Origin: Bradyrhizobium sp. CB3481
GTDB lineage: Bacteria; Pseudomonadota; Alphaproteobacteria; Rhizobiales; Xanthobacteraceae
Assembly (NCBI RefSeq): GCF_029714305.1
Contig: NZ_CP121647.1
Location: 4,050,501-4,114,500, forward strand
Reading direction: 5' to 3'
DNA length: 64,000 bases
The notes beneath the pieces were generated by a model that searched no databases, was not told where the DNA came from, and saw nothing but the letters and a program-made list of their open reading frames with translations. Position 1 is the first letter of the stretch, and every line of letters begins with the position of its first letter. Shown in pieces: positions 38,825-46,006 of the stretch. Both the position numbers and the translations under genes were made by a program.

Positions 38825-39169
38825 CTACGCCAGAACCAATTGGCTCCGGCTGTGCTTGGTGAGCTCGTCGCAAAGCGCGGCAATCGTTGCCCGCAGATTG
38901 TCCCGCCGCGTCATCAGGGCGCGTGCCGCCATCGGAAATGCGAAGTGGTCCGGATCGCGCGTCGGGCTGCCCTGCAATTCGGCCTCGATGCTCTGATCGA
39001 GCAGGATCGCGGCATTCTTCAAATCCTGCACCACGGCTTCGGTCTGCTGCCGGTTCCGCTGAAGCGCGTCGATCATGGCGAGCCGCTTGCGTTCCTCGAT
39101 GGCACGCTTTTTCGCCTGTGCGGGGGTCTGTTGCTCAATGCCTGTCTCAAGATGGTACTGCCGGGTCAT
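38825..39169 (-). CDS. small coiled-coil hypothetical protein
   Basis: A 114-residue protein rich in Gln, Glu, Arg, Lys and Ala: MTRQYHLETGIEQQTPAQAKKRAIEERKRLA, then a long helix with LDQSIEAELQ and RDNLRATIAALCDEL. It should form a coiled coil. A GGAG ribosome site precedes ATG 39169. It is the largest plausible gene between 37.7 and 39.4 kb. No family recognised. Confidence 0.65.
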   Translation of the reverse strand: MTRQYHLETGIEQQTPAQAKKRAIEERKRLAMIDALQRNRQQTEAVVQDLKNAAILLDQSIEAELQGSPTRDPDHFAFPMAARALMTRRDNLRATIAALCDELTKHSRSQLVLA

Positions 39170-39239
39170 CTGTCACTCCGCGATGGCACAAGGCCGGATG
39201 GCTTGCGTATTGCTGTGATGCAAGAGCAAGAGGTCTGCC

Positions 39240-39275
39240 AATCCCGACGAAACAGCCGCCCAAAGGCGGTCTATC
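39240..39275. repeat. short hairpin (gccgcc..ggcggt) of the accessory-region hairpin family
   Basis: GAAACAGCCGCCCAAAGGCGGTCT contains CCGCC-CAAA-GGCGG and belongs to the same pattern as hairpins at 43230-43256 and 44119-44155 (see that family finding). It lies upstream of the minus-strand coiled-coil gene and is degenerate. Confidence 0.4.
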
Positions 39276-39404
39276 CGTATTCATGCGGGGTGAGGGGCTG
39301 CGTGGCGGGGGGGCGGGTTTGCCGTGGGCAACTAACACAAGCGGACAGGAGTCACCTGGCAGCGATCCCAGCGACCGGTCACGGCCAGCCGAATGTAGCT
39401 GTGG

Positions 39405-39545
39405 CTACTCCGCTAGGGGATAGCCGCGATTGCGCTCGTATTTGCGACGATGCTTTGCAGAGATCAAAGCGCGGGACAAATACCCGGCGCCAAATCCGAT
39501 GGCAAACACTGCTGCCACCAGCAACACGGAGGATTCGATATCCAT
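39405..39545 (-). CDS. 46-residue single-span membrane protein
   Basis: MDIESSVLLVAAVFAIGFGA... : a helix over residues 6-21, then a basic tail (RALISAKHRRKYERNRGYPLAE) on the cytoplasmic side, so an N-out or signal-anchor topology. The TAG stop is at 39405-39407. The ribosome site is not clear. Small, but charge distribution and GC position pattern look coding. Function unknown. Confidence 0.5.
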   Translation of the reverse strand: MDIESSVLLVAAVFAIGFGAGYLSRALISAKHRRKYERNRGYPLAE

Positions 39546-39712
39546 GGCGTCTCACTCGTTGCCTGCCCAGTTCGACCCTGGACGACGTCAATTGCGCTGC
39601 CCCCAGTTCTGTTCCTGATTTTCCCGAAAGAGCTTCGCCTTCAGGGAAAACGGCGGCCAACTACGATTTCCGCGATCGAATGACGGTTGATCGTTTGCCG
39701 TTGCTCACGGGG

Positions 39713-39958
39713 TCAGCGGGCGTAGTCACGCGCTTCCCGCGCCCTTCCGGCCGTATTCGCCGGGATGCCATCATGCTCGGCTTTGAAGTCCTCCGTCTCT
39801 TCAGCGGCGGGATGCCTGGTGTCGTCGATATGGCCGTGCAGAGAGGCGGGATCTGCTTCGACCTCCGTACGCCGCGTCAACGCAAGGCCGACAAAGCCTG
39901 CGAGCACAAGAACGATCCCGCCTATCATCATCCAATGCGGTAAGCCCAAGGCTGCCAT
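39713..39958 (-). CDS. small membrane protein
   Basis: An 81-residue protein with one hydrophobic segment (LPHWMMIGGIVLVLAGFVGLALT, residues 6-28) and an acidic tail (RTEVEADPASLHGHIDDTRHPAAEETED). It has a clear AGGAG ribosome site. The tail is probably cytoplasmic. No family recognised. Confidence 0.65.
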   Translation of the reverse strand: MAALGLPHWMMIGGIVLVLAGFVGLALTRRTEVEADPASLHGHIDDTRHPAAEETEDFKAEHDGIPANTAGRAREARDYAR

Positions 39959-40261
39959 CGCTCGCTCCTGACAAGGGAGTGAAAGCCTTTCGCGACGTTT
40001 CGTCCGTCCGCCATTCGACTTAGGAACCGGAAGCGGCAGCGGCGCAGACGCAGGCGGGAGTACTGCGGATCCCCCCTCTCCCGGGGCTTCAGCGGGAATT
40101 CTCCAACGCGCCGCCGCGGCGCGTTGCGTATGGCCGGGGGCTGCTGGAGTCGGAGCCTTCGCGCGTCGAAAATCCGCGCAGGCGCTGCGCCGAGGAGCTA
40201 TGATCGCTGACGGAGTGCTGACGGCGGATCTGGCGCTATGGATGCAGTCCCGGCCTACTTT
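39959..40261. other. intergenic region with remnant of a zinc-ribbon gene
   Basis: About 300 bases without an intact gene. The segment 40105-40200 (cggcgcgttgcgtatggccg ... gtcgaaaatccgcgcag) resembles the tail of the degenerate zinc-ribbon gene at 42190-42402 (cggcgcgttgcgtatttgcc ... gctgaaaatccggtcgca). It is therefore probably a decayed copy of the same family downstream of the intact copy at 40262-40510. Confidence 0.4.
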
Positions 40262-40510
40262 TCATCCACTCGTTGCCTCCGGCACAGGGCGCCGCATCCT
40301 GCCGGAATCGCCTCTGACCTCGGCACCGCGATGGCCGCAAACCGTGCAGACGAACAGGGTTTTCAGATCGGACAGCCGCAGGCTCTGGGGCCAGCAGCTA
40401 GTGTCGATCACGACCGAATGCGTGCAAATGTCGTCGCCGCAGAACACATGTAGCCGTCGAGAGCCGGACCGCCGCATGTCGCCAAGGGTAATTATCTGCT
40501 CGCGTGACAT
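40262..40510 (-). CDS. small zinc-ribbon protein (amplified family, copy 1)
   Basis: An 82-residue protein beginning MSREQIITLGDMRRSGSRRL, with cysteines in HVFCGDDICTHS (C-x4-C) and LFVCTVCGHRGAEV (CxxC), a zinc-ribbon arrangement. The centre DTSCWPQSLRLSDLKTLF is almost identical to the copy at 41344. The start is inferred at 40510; the ribosome site is weak. The frame extends upstream without coding character. Function unknown; possibly DNA- or RNA-binding. Confidence 0.65.
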   Translation of the reverse strand: MSREQIITLGDMRRSGSRRLHVFCGDDICTHSVVIDTSCWPQSLRLSDLKTLFVCTVCGHRGAEVRGDSGRMRRPVPEATSG

Positions 40511-40636
40511 GCGTGCGATTTTGCCAAGAGCAACATGCAGCCGGAATATGCCAAACGGTATAGATTGACCGAGTGGCGAGGCCGGGCGCTTTGTCTTTCG
40601 CAAGCTGGACCTGGGCAAGGAGAGGCTTGCAAGAAG

Positions 40637-40800
40637 GGGGCGGGGCCGCTTCGAGGGCAACTTGAAGCGGCCCCTGGTTCGCGCAGGACGTACGTGGGGG
40701 GTAGGCCAATCTGCGCGACTTGCCGTCACGCTAGACCTCTCTTTGGACCGGCCGCAACGAGACTTGACGGTTAAGCTTGGCAGTTAAGCTTGATACGGCG
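40637..40800. repeat. dispersed repeat A, copy 1
   Basis: Begins with the hairpin ggggccgcttc / gaagcggcccc and contains ccaatctgcgcgacttgccg, gtcacgcta, ggccgcaac and ttaagcttga in the same order as 45379-45530. Both copies are in the same orientation. The sequence identity is patchy. It lies upstream of the minus-strand zinc-ribbon gene 40262-40510. Confidence 0.5.
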
Positions 40801-40912
40801 TGCGCGGGTTAATATTGGAACCGGCCAGCGACTGTGAGCGGATCAAGAACCGATCCGGCAGCTAAGAAGGGTGGCGGTAGCCCGGAAGCTTGTCGAGCGT
40901 CGACGAGGACGA

Positions 40913-41137
40913 TCAGGCGGCGAGATTGATCGGTGCAGAGAGCTTGTCCGGCGGGACCACCACTACCTCAATTTGAGAGGTCGTTTTATCGAGCCGTCCA
41001 CAGTTCGTGCAATGAAACAAATGGCTGATCAAATCCCTCGCCTCCAGGGTGGACCGAGTCCATTTCATGTCGATGTGACATGACGGGCAAATTGGAGGCT
41101 CCAATGCTTCGAATGCTCGTCTGATTCTATCCACCAT
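40913..41137 (-). CDS. small zinc-ribbon protein
   Basis: A 74-residue protein: CPSC at about residue 17 and CTNC at about residue 44 (PPICPSCHIDMKWTR ... LFHCTNCGRLDK), two CxxC knuckles about 25 residues apart as in 26527-26742. The remainder is helical at the N-terminus and beta at the C-terminus. It is related in shape, not clearly in sequence, to copies 1 and 2. The ribosome site is weak; the start is uncertain. Confidence 0.55.
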   Translation of the reverse strand: MVDRIRRAFEALEPPICPSCHIDMKWTRSTLEARDLISHLFHCTNCGRLDKTTSQIEVVVVPPDKLSAPINLAA

Positions 41138-41343
41138 CGCGCCGCGTGCCCGATTTCGTCATTCCGTCCTTGACGACGGCGCAGATTATCTCGGCCGCCA
41201 GCGCCGGTCGGCATTGTAATTAACAGAAGAGCGGAATTGTCCAGTGACATCCAATACCCGCCTTTGGCATCGGACAGCCATGAATATTTCAGGCGGGACC
41301 GGGGAGCCGTGACCTTTGACGGGACGATGATGACCGCGCGACG

Positions 41344-41604
41344 TTATGGATGGCGGTCGGCGTTCTCACCGCCAGCCTGCTCGCGGGATAGGTCCGCCAG
41401 GTCCGCCTGAACCCCGGCGCCGTGATGGCCGCAAACCTGGCAGACGAATAGGCGTTCCACATCGGATAGCCGCAGGCTTTGCGGCCAACAGTCGGCGTCG
41501 ACCACGATCGAATGCCCGCATTTGCGGTCGCCGCAGACCACATGAAACAGGCGGTGGCCTGATCGCTGCACGTGCCCGAGGGTGATATTCTGATTGTGCA
41601 TCAT
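41344..41604 (-). CDS. small zinc-ribbon protein (amplified family, copy 2)
   Basis: An 86-residue paralogue of 40262-40510: MMHNQNITLGHVQRSGHRLFHVVCGDRKCGHS, DADCWPQSLRLSDVERLFVCQVCGHHGAGV. Cysteine positions are conserved: C-x4-C near residue 25 and CxxC near residue 60. The C-terminal tail (DLADLSREQAGGENADRHP) differs. Two start methionines (41604, 41601) are equally possible. A broken third copy lies upstream at 41703-41762. Confidence 0.65.
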   Translation of the reverse strand: MMHNQNITLGHVQRSGHRLFHVVCGDRKCGHSIVVDADCWPQSLRLSDVERLFVCQVCGHHGAGVQADLADLSREQAGGENADRHP

Positions 41605-41702
41605 GCACCGGAGACTGCCAGCAATCCCACCGCCACCTGAATATGCCATCTGGTATAGATGGGAGCTGGCGGCCAGCGTCGGCGGCCAGGGTGGTGGCGT
41701 GG

Positions 41703-41762
41703 CTACAGGGGTAGACGCCGGGCTCCAGCATCGCTCATGGTAATTTTCTCTTCGCGCGGCAT
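41703..41762 (-). pseudogene. fragment of the amplified zinc-ribbon family
   Basis: A 19-codon remnant MPREEKITMSDAGARRLPL ending at a stop. It aligns with the N-terminus of copy 1 (MSREQIITLGDMRRSGSRRL), with the preceding residues GRIGR/GKIAR also shared upstream. The rest of the gene is missing. It sits just upstream of the intact copy at 41344-41604 on the same strand, consistent with tandem duplication and decay. Confidence 0.5.
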
Positions 41763-42189
41763 GCGCCCAATTCTGCCAAGAATCGGCCGCAGCCTGAAAG
41801 AGCCATTCCGGAGGTGACCGGCTGTGGCACTGGCCCGGCGCGTGTCGTCCGGAAGCGTCGTGCGTCGGGCCGCCCGCTCACACGGATTTGCCGTCTTGTC
41901 CCGGCATAGTGATTCGGCGCTCGAAAGAGCGCGCCTTGAGAGACGGCTCTGGCGCATTAGCCCCCAGCCCCGCGCCAGAGCCGTTTGTCTTGCCGCGACA
42001 TTTAATTCGATACTGGTGACCCGGCTTGTCGACCTCGGCAGAGATCGCAACTGTCGCGCTTGTGTATAGCCGGCGCTGACTCAAGCCAGCGGCGGCATCT
42101 CTGTGCTTGCGGGGCCATGAGGTCTTTGTCGGTAGCCGGACAGACGCGGTCGCGCGGGCGGGGTATTCTTGGATTGCTGGCCTCGCCCC
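41763..42189. other. non-coding stretch with strong hairpins, candidate small RNA
   Basis: No plausible protein gene. A GAAA tetraloop hairpin GCGCTC-GAAA-GAGCGC lies at 41917-41932, followed at 41943-41984 by a 13-bp perfect stem acggctctggcgc / gcgccagagccgt and then TTTGTCTT, a good plus-strand terminator. No upstream gene on the plus strand needs that terminator. This is the arrangement of a small RNA gene ending at about 41993. Confidence 0.45.
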
Positions 42190-42402
42190 CTAGCCAGCGA
42201 CTCCTCCGACGGGTAGCGGCCTCGGCGCGTTGCGTATTTGCCGGGGCCGCACCACCTGGGCCCGCTTTCCACGCTGAAAATCCGGTCGCACATCGGCATG
42301 ACATGCGACGGCCTGACATGATCTGCCTAGCGGGCGGCATGCAGGACGGCTTGAGTGGCCGCAATGGTGGTCACTGCAAACGAAATGCTGCTTGATATCC
42401 AA
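42190..42402 (-). pseudogene. degenerate zinc-ribbon ORF
   Basis: A 70-residue frame reads FVCSDHHCGHSSRPACRPLG ... ACHADVRPDFQRGKRA. Its C-x4-C start (CSDHHCGHS) and ADVRPDF tail look like the start and end of a zinc-ribbon gene of the local family, but the middle, where the CWPQSLRLSDL.. core is expected, is missing. So it is probably a frameshifted or deleted copy. Confidence is low. Confidence 0.35.
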
Positions 42403-42639
42403 GAACCTTGCGTGATCCGGCGAGCAGGGCAGTCGAGTGGCTGCAGCGAGGCCGACAAATTTAATTTAAGCGACAGAAACTCGCCTAATTTAGCGGCCAA
42501 GAGCGCCGTCAGCGGGCGCCTGATGCAACACGGAACCATCCTGCGGAGTGGAATAATACCGATCATCCAGGTCGATGGCTCTTGCGTATTGGACTCCTGC
42601 AACTTTGCAATGTTTTGGTTTAATCGCGAGAGGATGGAA

Positions 42640-42843
42640 ATGATTAAGCGAGGAGATCGGGTAAAACTCACGGCGCGCGTCGCAGCCGCTTTCAATAACA
42701 ACAAGCGTCCGGGTAGGTTTGATTGGACCGCTCGACGAGGCGTGGTCGAGCGCATCTCCGCGAACAAAGTACATGCCTTTGTCCTTTGGGAAGGTCGGAA
42801 AACACCCGACGAGTTGCCGATCAATGGCATTGAGCCAGGATAG
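42640..42843 (+). CDS. small beta-barrel-like hypothetical protein
   Basis: A 67-residue protein: MIKRGDRVKLTARVAAAFNN ... RRGVVERISANKVHAFVLWEG. The GDRVKLT....G.V..I....V.VLWEG pattern is that of a small SH3/KOW-like barrel. ATG 42640 has AGAGGATGGAA upstream. It is convergent with the H-NS-like gene, with stops 14 bases apart. Function unknown. Confidence 0.6.
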   Translation: MIKRGDRVKLTARVAAAFNNNKRPGRFDWTARRGVVERISANKVHAFVLWEGRKTPDELPINGIEPG

Positions 42844-42856
42844 AATAGAGCGTGGT

Positions 42857-43168
42857 TTATTGAATCCGAAGCTCGTCTAGGTTTGCTCCAGTTGCCAGCA
42901 GTTCGACGACCCACCGCGGCGTCTTTCCGCGTCCTGACCAAGTCTCCAATGGGTTTGTCGGGTTGCGATATTTCGGTTCAACTTTGGGGTAGGGGCGACG
43001 TTGCGGAATGTCCTTCGGAGATCCGCCGAACTTACGACCAAGCTCATCTAGTTGGCTTTGGAGCTTTTGCTTTTCGCTCTCCAGCCTGCGATCAAGGACA
43101 TCAAGGATTTCCTGATGCAGGTCCCATAGATCATCGAGGTGCATCTTTTCCAGGTCGAGTCTTTGCAT
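42857..43168 (-). CDS. H-NS family DNA-binding protein
   Basis: A 103-residue protein. The N-terminal half is a helical oligomerisation region (LDLEKMHLDDLWDLHQEILDVLDRRLESEKQKL), the C-terminus is the H-NS DNA-binding motif KYRNPTNPLETWSGRGKTPRWV (the loop TWSGRGK). H-NS proteins silence AT-rich or horizontally acquired DNA and are typical in mobile regions. Start 43168 has GGGGGATGGGG as ribosome site. This is the only known-type DNA-silencing protein in the window and lies in the accessory stretch. Confidence 0.9.
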   Translation of the reverse strand: MQRLDLEKMHLDDLWDLHQEILDVLDRRLESEKQKLQSQLDELGRKFGGSPKDIPQRRPYPKVEPKYRNPTNPLETWSGRGKTPRWVVELLATGANLDELRIQ

Positions 43169-43229
43169 TCCCCATCCCCCAAAGCAGGGAAGGCTTATTG
43201 ATTCGCGTTGCTGGGAAGTAAATGGCCAA

Positions 43230-43256
43230 CAAACGACCGCCCGAAGCGGTCTTTGT
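43230..43256. terminator. hairpin, upstream of the H-NS gene
   Basis: gaccgc-ccgaa-gcggtc stem with TTTG following on the plus strand and TTTG on the minus strand. It belongs to a recurring local hairpin family (see also 44119-44155 and 39240-39275), possibly a weak terminator. Confidence 0.4.
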
Positions 43257-43286
43257 ATCAAGCCGGCCGACACAATCGAAGGGATG

Positions 43287-43421
43287 ATGGCAAAAATCCG
43301 ATACGCTCAGCTCTGGGGATATCGTGGTGAGCTTGGAAGCATCACCGGCGGCTGCGAGGCGGCAATGGCGCTATCGATCTTCAGCGACATCGAGCGCTTG
43401 GCAGCGAAAGCATCCTCCTGA
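43287..43421 (+). CDS. 44-residue hypothetical protein
   Basis: MAKIRYAQLWGYRGELGSIT ... IFSDIERLAAKASS, a short frame with a GAAGGG ribosome site, followed by a 9-10-bp hairpin (aggcccgcc/ggcgggcct, 43429-43457). It may be a real small gene, but nothing independent supports it. Confidence 0.3.
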   Translation: MAKIRYAQLWGYRGELGSITGGCEAAMALSIFSDIERLAAKASS

Positions 43422-43568
43422 TATTTCTAGGCCCGCCGGTTGCTCGGGCGGGCCTCTCGCGAGGGGAAAGTGTCATGCCTAGAGAGTGTGGCACTCCAGC
43501 TTGTCGTGATGCGCGCTTTATGCTCGACTGTCGGCGCGTCTTTTTTCCAAGTTTAGGGAGAGCTGAGC

Positions 43569-43784
43569 ATGAAGAAAACAATTCTTGTCGGTGTTGCGAT
43601 CCTCGCTGTCTCCACTTCCGGCGCTTTGGCAGCCAAGAAAATGGCGAAGCCGAAGCCAGCACCTGCCGCCGCCACGGCCACGACCACGGCTGCCGCACCT
43701 CCGCCCATGTTGGGCCAGGTTAGTGCCGCTGACCGCGCGCTATATGAGAAAAGTCAACGCGAGTCCGGCATGAAGAAGAAGTAG
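43569..43784 (+). CDS. small exported hypothetical protein
   Basis: A 71-residue protein with a signal peptide (MKKTILVGVAILAVSTSGALA) and a Lys/Ala/Pro-rich linker (KKMAKPKPAPAAATATTTAA), ending MKKK. AGGGAGAGC is the ribosome site. The mature peptide is about 50 residues, disordered and basic. Such short exported peptides are common in this group; no family recognised. Confidence 0.7.
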   Translation: MKKTILVGVAILAVSTSGALAAKKMAKPKPAPAAATATTTAAAPPPMLGQVSAADRALYEKSQRESGMKKK

Positions 43785-43852
43785 AGGGACAAGCTGCTCC
43801 AGCGCGCGCTGGATGGCTAGATGAGTGAGGCCGCCTCAGTTGGCGGCCTCTT

Positions 43853-43942
43853 TCATTCCAGAACCTCGTACTCAAAGGCCGCGCCTTTGGGATCGTTTTC
43901 CTCGAACCATTTTTCAGCGGCGTCCACAGTGGCGAACACCAC
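43853..43942 (-). CDS. 29-residue conserved-type protein ending EYEVLE
   Basis: Frame VVFATVDAAEKWFEENDPKG ... FEYEVLE with a TGA stop. The sequence pattern (VFATVDAAEKWFEENDP) resembles a small protein family I know from Bradyrhizobium genomes, in which the end reads EYEVLE. A start is not obvious: GTG at 43942 follows AGGA, and the frame stays open further without an ATG. It may be an N-terminally truncated gene. Confidence 0.4.
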   Translation of the reverse strand: MVFATVDAAEKWFEENDPKGAAFEYEVLE

Positions 43943-44118
43943 ACTTCCTAGCCCTCGATGCGTAGGTAATTTGGCGGGCTTCTCCAGACACGCCAGATGG
44001 TGTGATGTTGCTCTAAATTTGGGCAGACCGCGCTTTCTCGGGCCGCCAACCTTCCGCCAGATGTGACAGCTAGATAAAACTGGGTTTGGAAAAACGGGAG
44101 CCTGCCGGGAGGTGAACG

Positions 44119-44155
44119 GCCAACAAAGAAAGACCGCCCGAAGGCGGTCTCTGTA
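44119..44155 (-). terminator. terminator after the PEP-CTERM gene
   Basis: Stem agaccgcc-cgaa-ggcggtct, followed on the minus strand by TTTCTTTGTTG. It lies about 20 bases after the PEP-CTERM gene stop and is part of the gaccgcc..ggcggtc hairpin family. Confidence 0.7.
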
Positions 44156-44170
44156 AGTGGATCTAAGGTC

Positions 44171-44797
44171 TTATGAGATCGCGGAGGCGGTTGTCTGATT
44201 GCGTCGACGATAGGCGAGATATCCAACGCCGGCAAAACCGAGGATCATCATTGCCCAGGTCGAGGACTCGGGCACTGGTGCGACGGCCGTAATAGTGCCA
44301 GTAAGATTTACGCCATTATCCTGGGTCTTCACGGTCAGGCCGTTGATATGCACATCAAAAGATCCACCGGCAAATAGGTAGGATTCGGTCGAATCGCTAA
44401 ACGTTATGACCACCTGACCGTTTGATCCTGTCGTGGCCGTACCCTGCAACACTGCTGTAAAAACATTGTCGGAGCCCGGTCCGTTTGAGACCGATGCAGG
44501 GGCGGTGAACGTAATTGCAAGATTAAGAACGTCGTTGTCGTAATTGTCGAAATTGGTCCCCCGGTTCAAGTCGAGGTTGCCGAAATTCGTGACGTTGAGA
44601 ACACCGCCCGAGGTGGTTCCACTAAAGCTTCCGCCGGTAAAGACTAGATTCTCGTCCGAGGTGTTGGACAGGAAAGTGTTGCAACCTGAGCCAAAACACG
44701 CCGCCGTCGTTCCGGTAAAAACTACTTCAGCTTGAGCGGCGCCCGATGAAATGGTGAATGCGAGTCCAAGGATGCCGAATAGATGTGAAATTCTCAT
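44171..44797 (-). CDS. PEPxxWA-CTERM sorting-domain protein
   Basis: A 208-residue exported protein. Signal peptide ends SSGAAQA; the mature part is a Thr/Ser/Gly/Asn-rich beta domain (FTGGSFSGTTSGGVLNVTNF). The C-terminus PESSTWAMMILGFAGVGYLA-YRRR is a PEP-CTERM sorting signal of the PEPxxWA type, for an exosortase that trims and transfers. No exosortase gene lies in this window. Surface or extracellular-matrix role likely. Terminator at 44119. Confidence 0.85.
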   Translation of the reverse strand: MRISHLFGILGLAFTISSGAAQAEVVFTGTTAACFGSGCNTFLSNTSDENLVFTGGSFSGTTSGGVLNVTNFGNLDLNRGTNFDNYDNDVLNLAITFTAPASVSNGPGSDNVFTAVLQGTATTGSNGQVVITFSDSTESYLFAGGSFDVHINGLTVKTQDNGVNLTGTITAVAPVPESSTWAMMILGFAGVGYLAYRRRNQTTASAIS

Positions 44798-45171
44798 GAG
44801 ATCCCCATTAAGATAGAATCAATAAACTGCGTGACTACTCTCATAGATTCGCACTGCCCCAAACAATTGCAGGTAGTTTGAGCCGATTTCGGCAGTTGAG
44901 CCGTATTCTTACGGGCTGCATCTCCCCAGCTTGTGACCATGCCAGCCAGCAAACGCGAACAGTCGAAGCAAATCCGAATAATTCGCCCATGCTCACTCCT
45001 CCGCTCTTCCGAGGCGTGCGCCCATGACATGCTTTGAGAGTTTCCCCGCGAAGGTTTAGTCAGCGAATCAAGGTGGTGGATATACGCCCTTCAGCCTTTG
45101 ACGTGCCGCGATTCAGGCGAGCTATCGATCGCCAAGGAACGGTCTTTTAAGCCTGGCCGCTGCGGAGGCTC
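44798..45171. other. promoter region of the PEP-CTERM gene, mostly non-coding
   Basis: No convincing gene. A 49-codon minus-strand frame at 44841-44990 (MGELFGFASTVRVCWLAWSQ) has a strong GGAGGAGTGAGC ribosome site and could be a leader or small protein, but has no other support. AT-rich sequence upstream of 44797 is a plausible promoter for the PEP-CTERM gene. Confidence 0.35.
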
Positions 45172-45348
45172 CTATTTCGAAGTAGGCCGGGTGGGCTGCG
45201 GTTTGGCAACGCTGTCCAGGAAACTGAGTGCTATCTCGATCTTGGTCAACTCGCTCTCGATCTGCTCACGTTGTTCTTCGCTCAGGCCTTGTGTCAGGTG
45301 CTGCTCGAGTTGCCGCTTTCGTGTGCGGAGGTTGTTCAACGTCGTCAC
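45172..45348 (-). CDS. 58-residue coiled-coil protein
   Basis: Frame MTTLNNLRTRKRQLEQHLTQ ... FLDSVAKPQPTRPTSK from GTG 45348 to TAG 45172. The heptad-rich segment LRTRKRQLEQHLTQGLSEEQ and IESELTKIEIALSFL predicts a coiled coil. GGGAG 9 bases upstream supports the GTG start. It is too short to be called by usual cut-offs. Repeat A copy 2 lies upstream (45379-45530). Confidence 0.55.
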   Translation of the reverse strand: MTTLNNLRTRKRQLEQHLTQGLSEEQREQIESELTKIEIALSFLDSVAKPQPTRPTSK

Positions 45349-45378
45349 GTTGCCAGTCTCCCGGTTGCCAGCGAAAGG

Positions 45379-45530
45379 GGCGGGGCCGCTGCGAGGGCGT
45401 CGAAGCGGCCCCTAATCGCGCAGTACGCGGCAGTAACGGGGGCCATCTGCGCGACTAGCAGTCACGCTATGCCTATGCAGAGCGGCCGCAACTTAACTCA
45501 GTTGTTAAGCTTGATCTTCGAGTTGCGAGT
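45379..45530. repeat. dispersed repeat A, copy 2
   Basis: Homologous to 40637-40800: ggggccgct / agcggcccc hairpin, ccatctgcgcgactagcag, gtcacgcta, ggccgcaac and ttaagcttga in the same order and orientation. The two copies are about 4.7 kb apart and flank the zinc-ribbon and H-NS part of the accessory stretch. Confidence 0.5.
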
Positions 45531-45615
45531 TAAAACTGGAACTGCAGCAAGGGGGCGGCAGCGACTGTCTTGCGCAGCGATCGGATGGCGACTGGCGGCG
45601 CCATCGGCAGGCAAG

Positions 45616-45936
45616 TCACCGGAGCATTCTGCCGATCACAGCGACGGGCCGTTCTAAGGATAGGATTGCCCATGCCCACGCGAGCCGATCGGTGATCTGT
45701 GTCGAGAGCCCAATGATCCGAAGAGCCACTGTCTCTCCGTATTCTACTCGATAACGTGAGAAAGAGCCGTTCCATGCTAACTCGTGGACGATGTACGAGA
45801 GGAACGAGGCGATGGCCGCGATACCGGCTGTATGGCCGGCCGTCGTGATGTGTCCTGTGGTCCAGAAAGAAATCGCAAAAATCTCGGCGGTTCCGATCAG
45901 CCGCCACGTCACCGCCTTCGCAATCGTCTTGCGCAT
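45616..45936 (-). CDS. DUF2061 membrane protein
   Basis: A 106-residue protein beginning MRKTIAKAVTWRLIGTAEIFAISFWTTG, a DUF2061 pattern (KAVTWR..GT ... HE.AW), with IAAIASFLSYIVHELAW as the second block and a C-terminal helix. Two hydrophobic segments are visible. Family members are membrane proteins of unknown function. It is the third recognisable protein family in the accessory region. Confidence 0.75.
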   Translation of the reverse strand: MRKTIAKAVTWRLIGTAEIFAISFWTTGHITTAGHTAGIAAIASFLSYIVHELAWNGSFSRYRVEYGETVALRIIGLSTQITDRLAWAWAILSLERPVAVIGRMLR

Positions 45937-46006
45937 TGGGATGCTCTGCTGAATTTCGGGGAGATTTTAGAGGGTCCATGGACCGCTCAACTGCTGATCA
46001 TCCTAA

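Noticed and set aside
42857..43168. Toxin-antitoxin system in the accessory region
   Set aside because: The two convergent genes near 42.6-43.2 kb are an H-NS-like protein and a small barrel; neither shows toxin motifs and the genes are convergent rather than an operon.
44794..45030. 78-residue ORF overlapping the PEP-CTERM start
   Set aside because: Poor coding character, mixed hydrophobic and Cys content without motif; a different frame has the stronger ribosome site.
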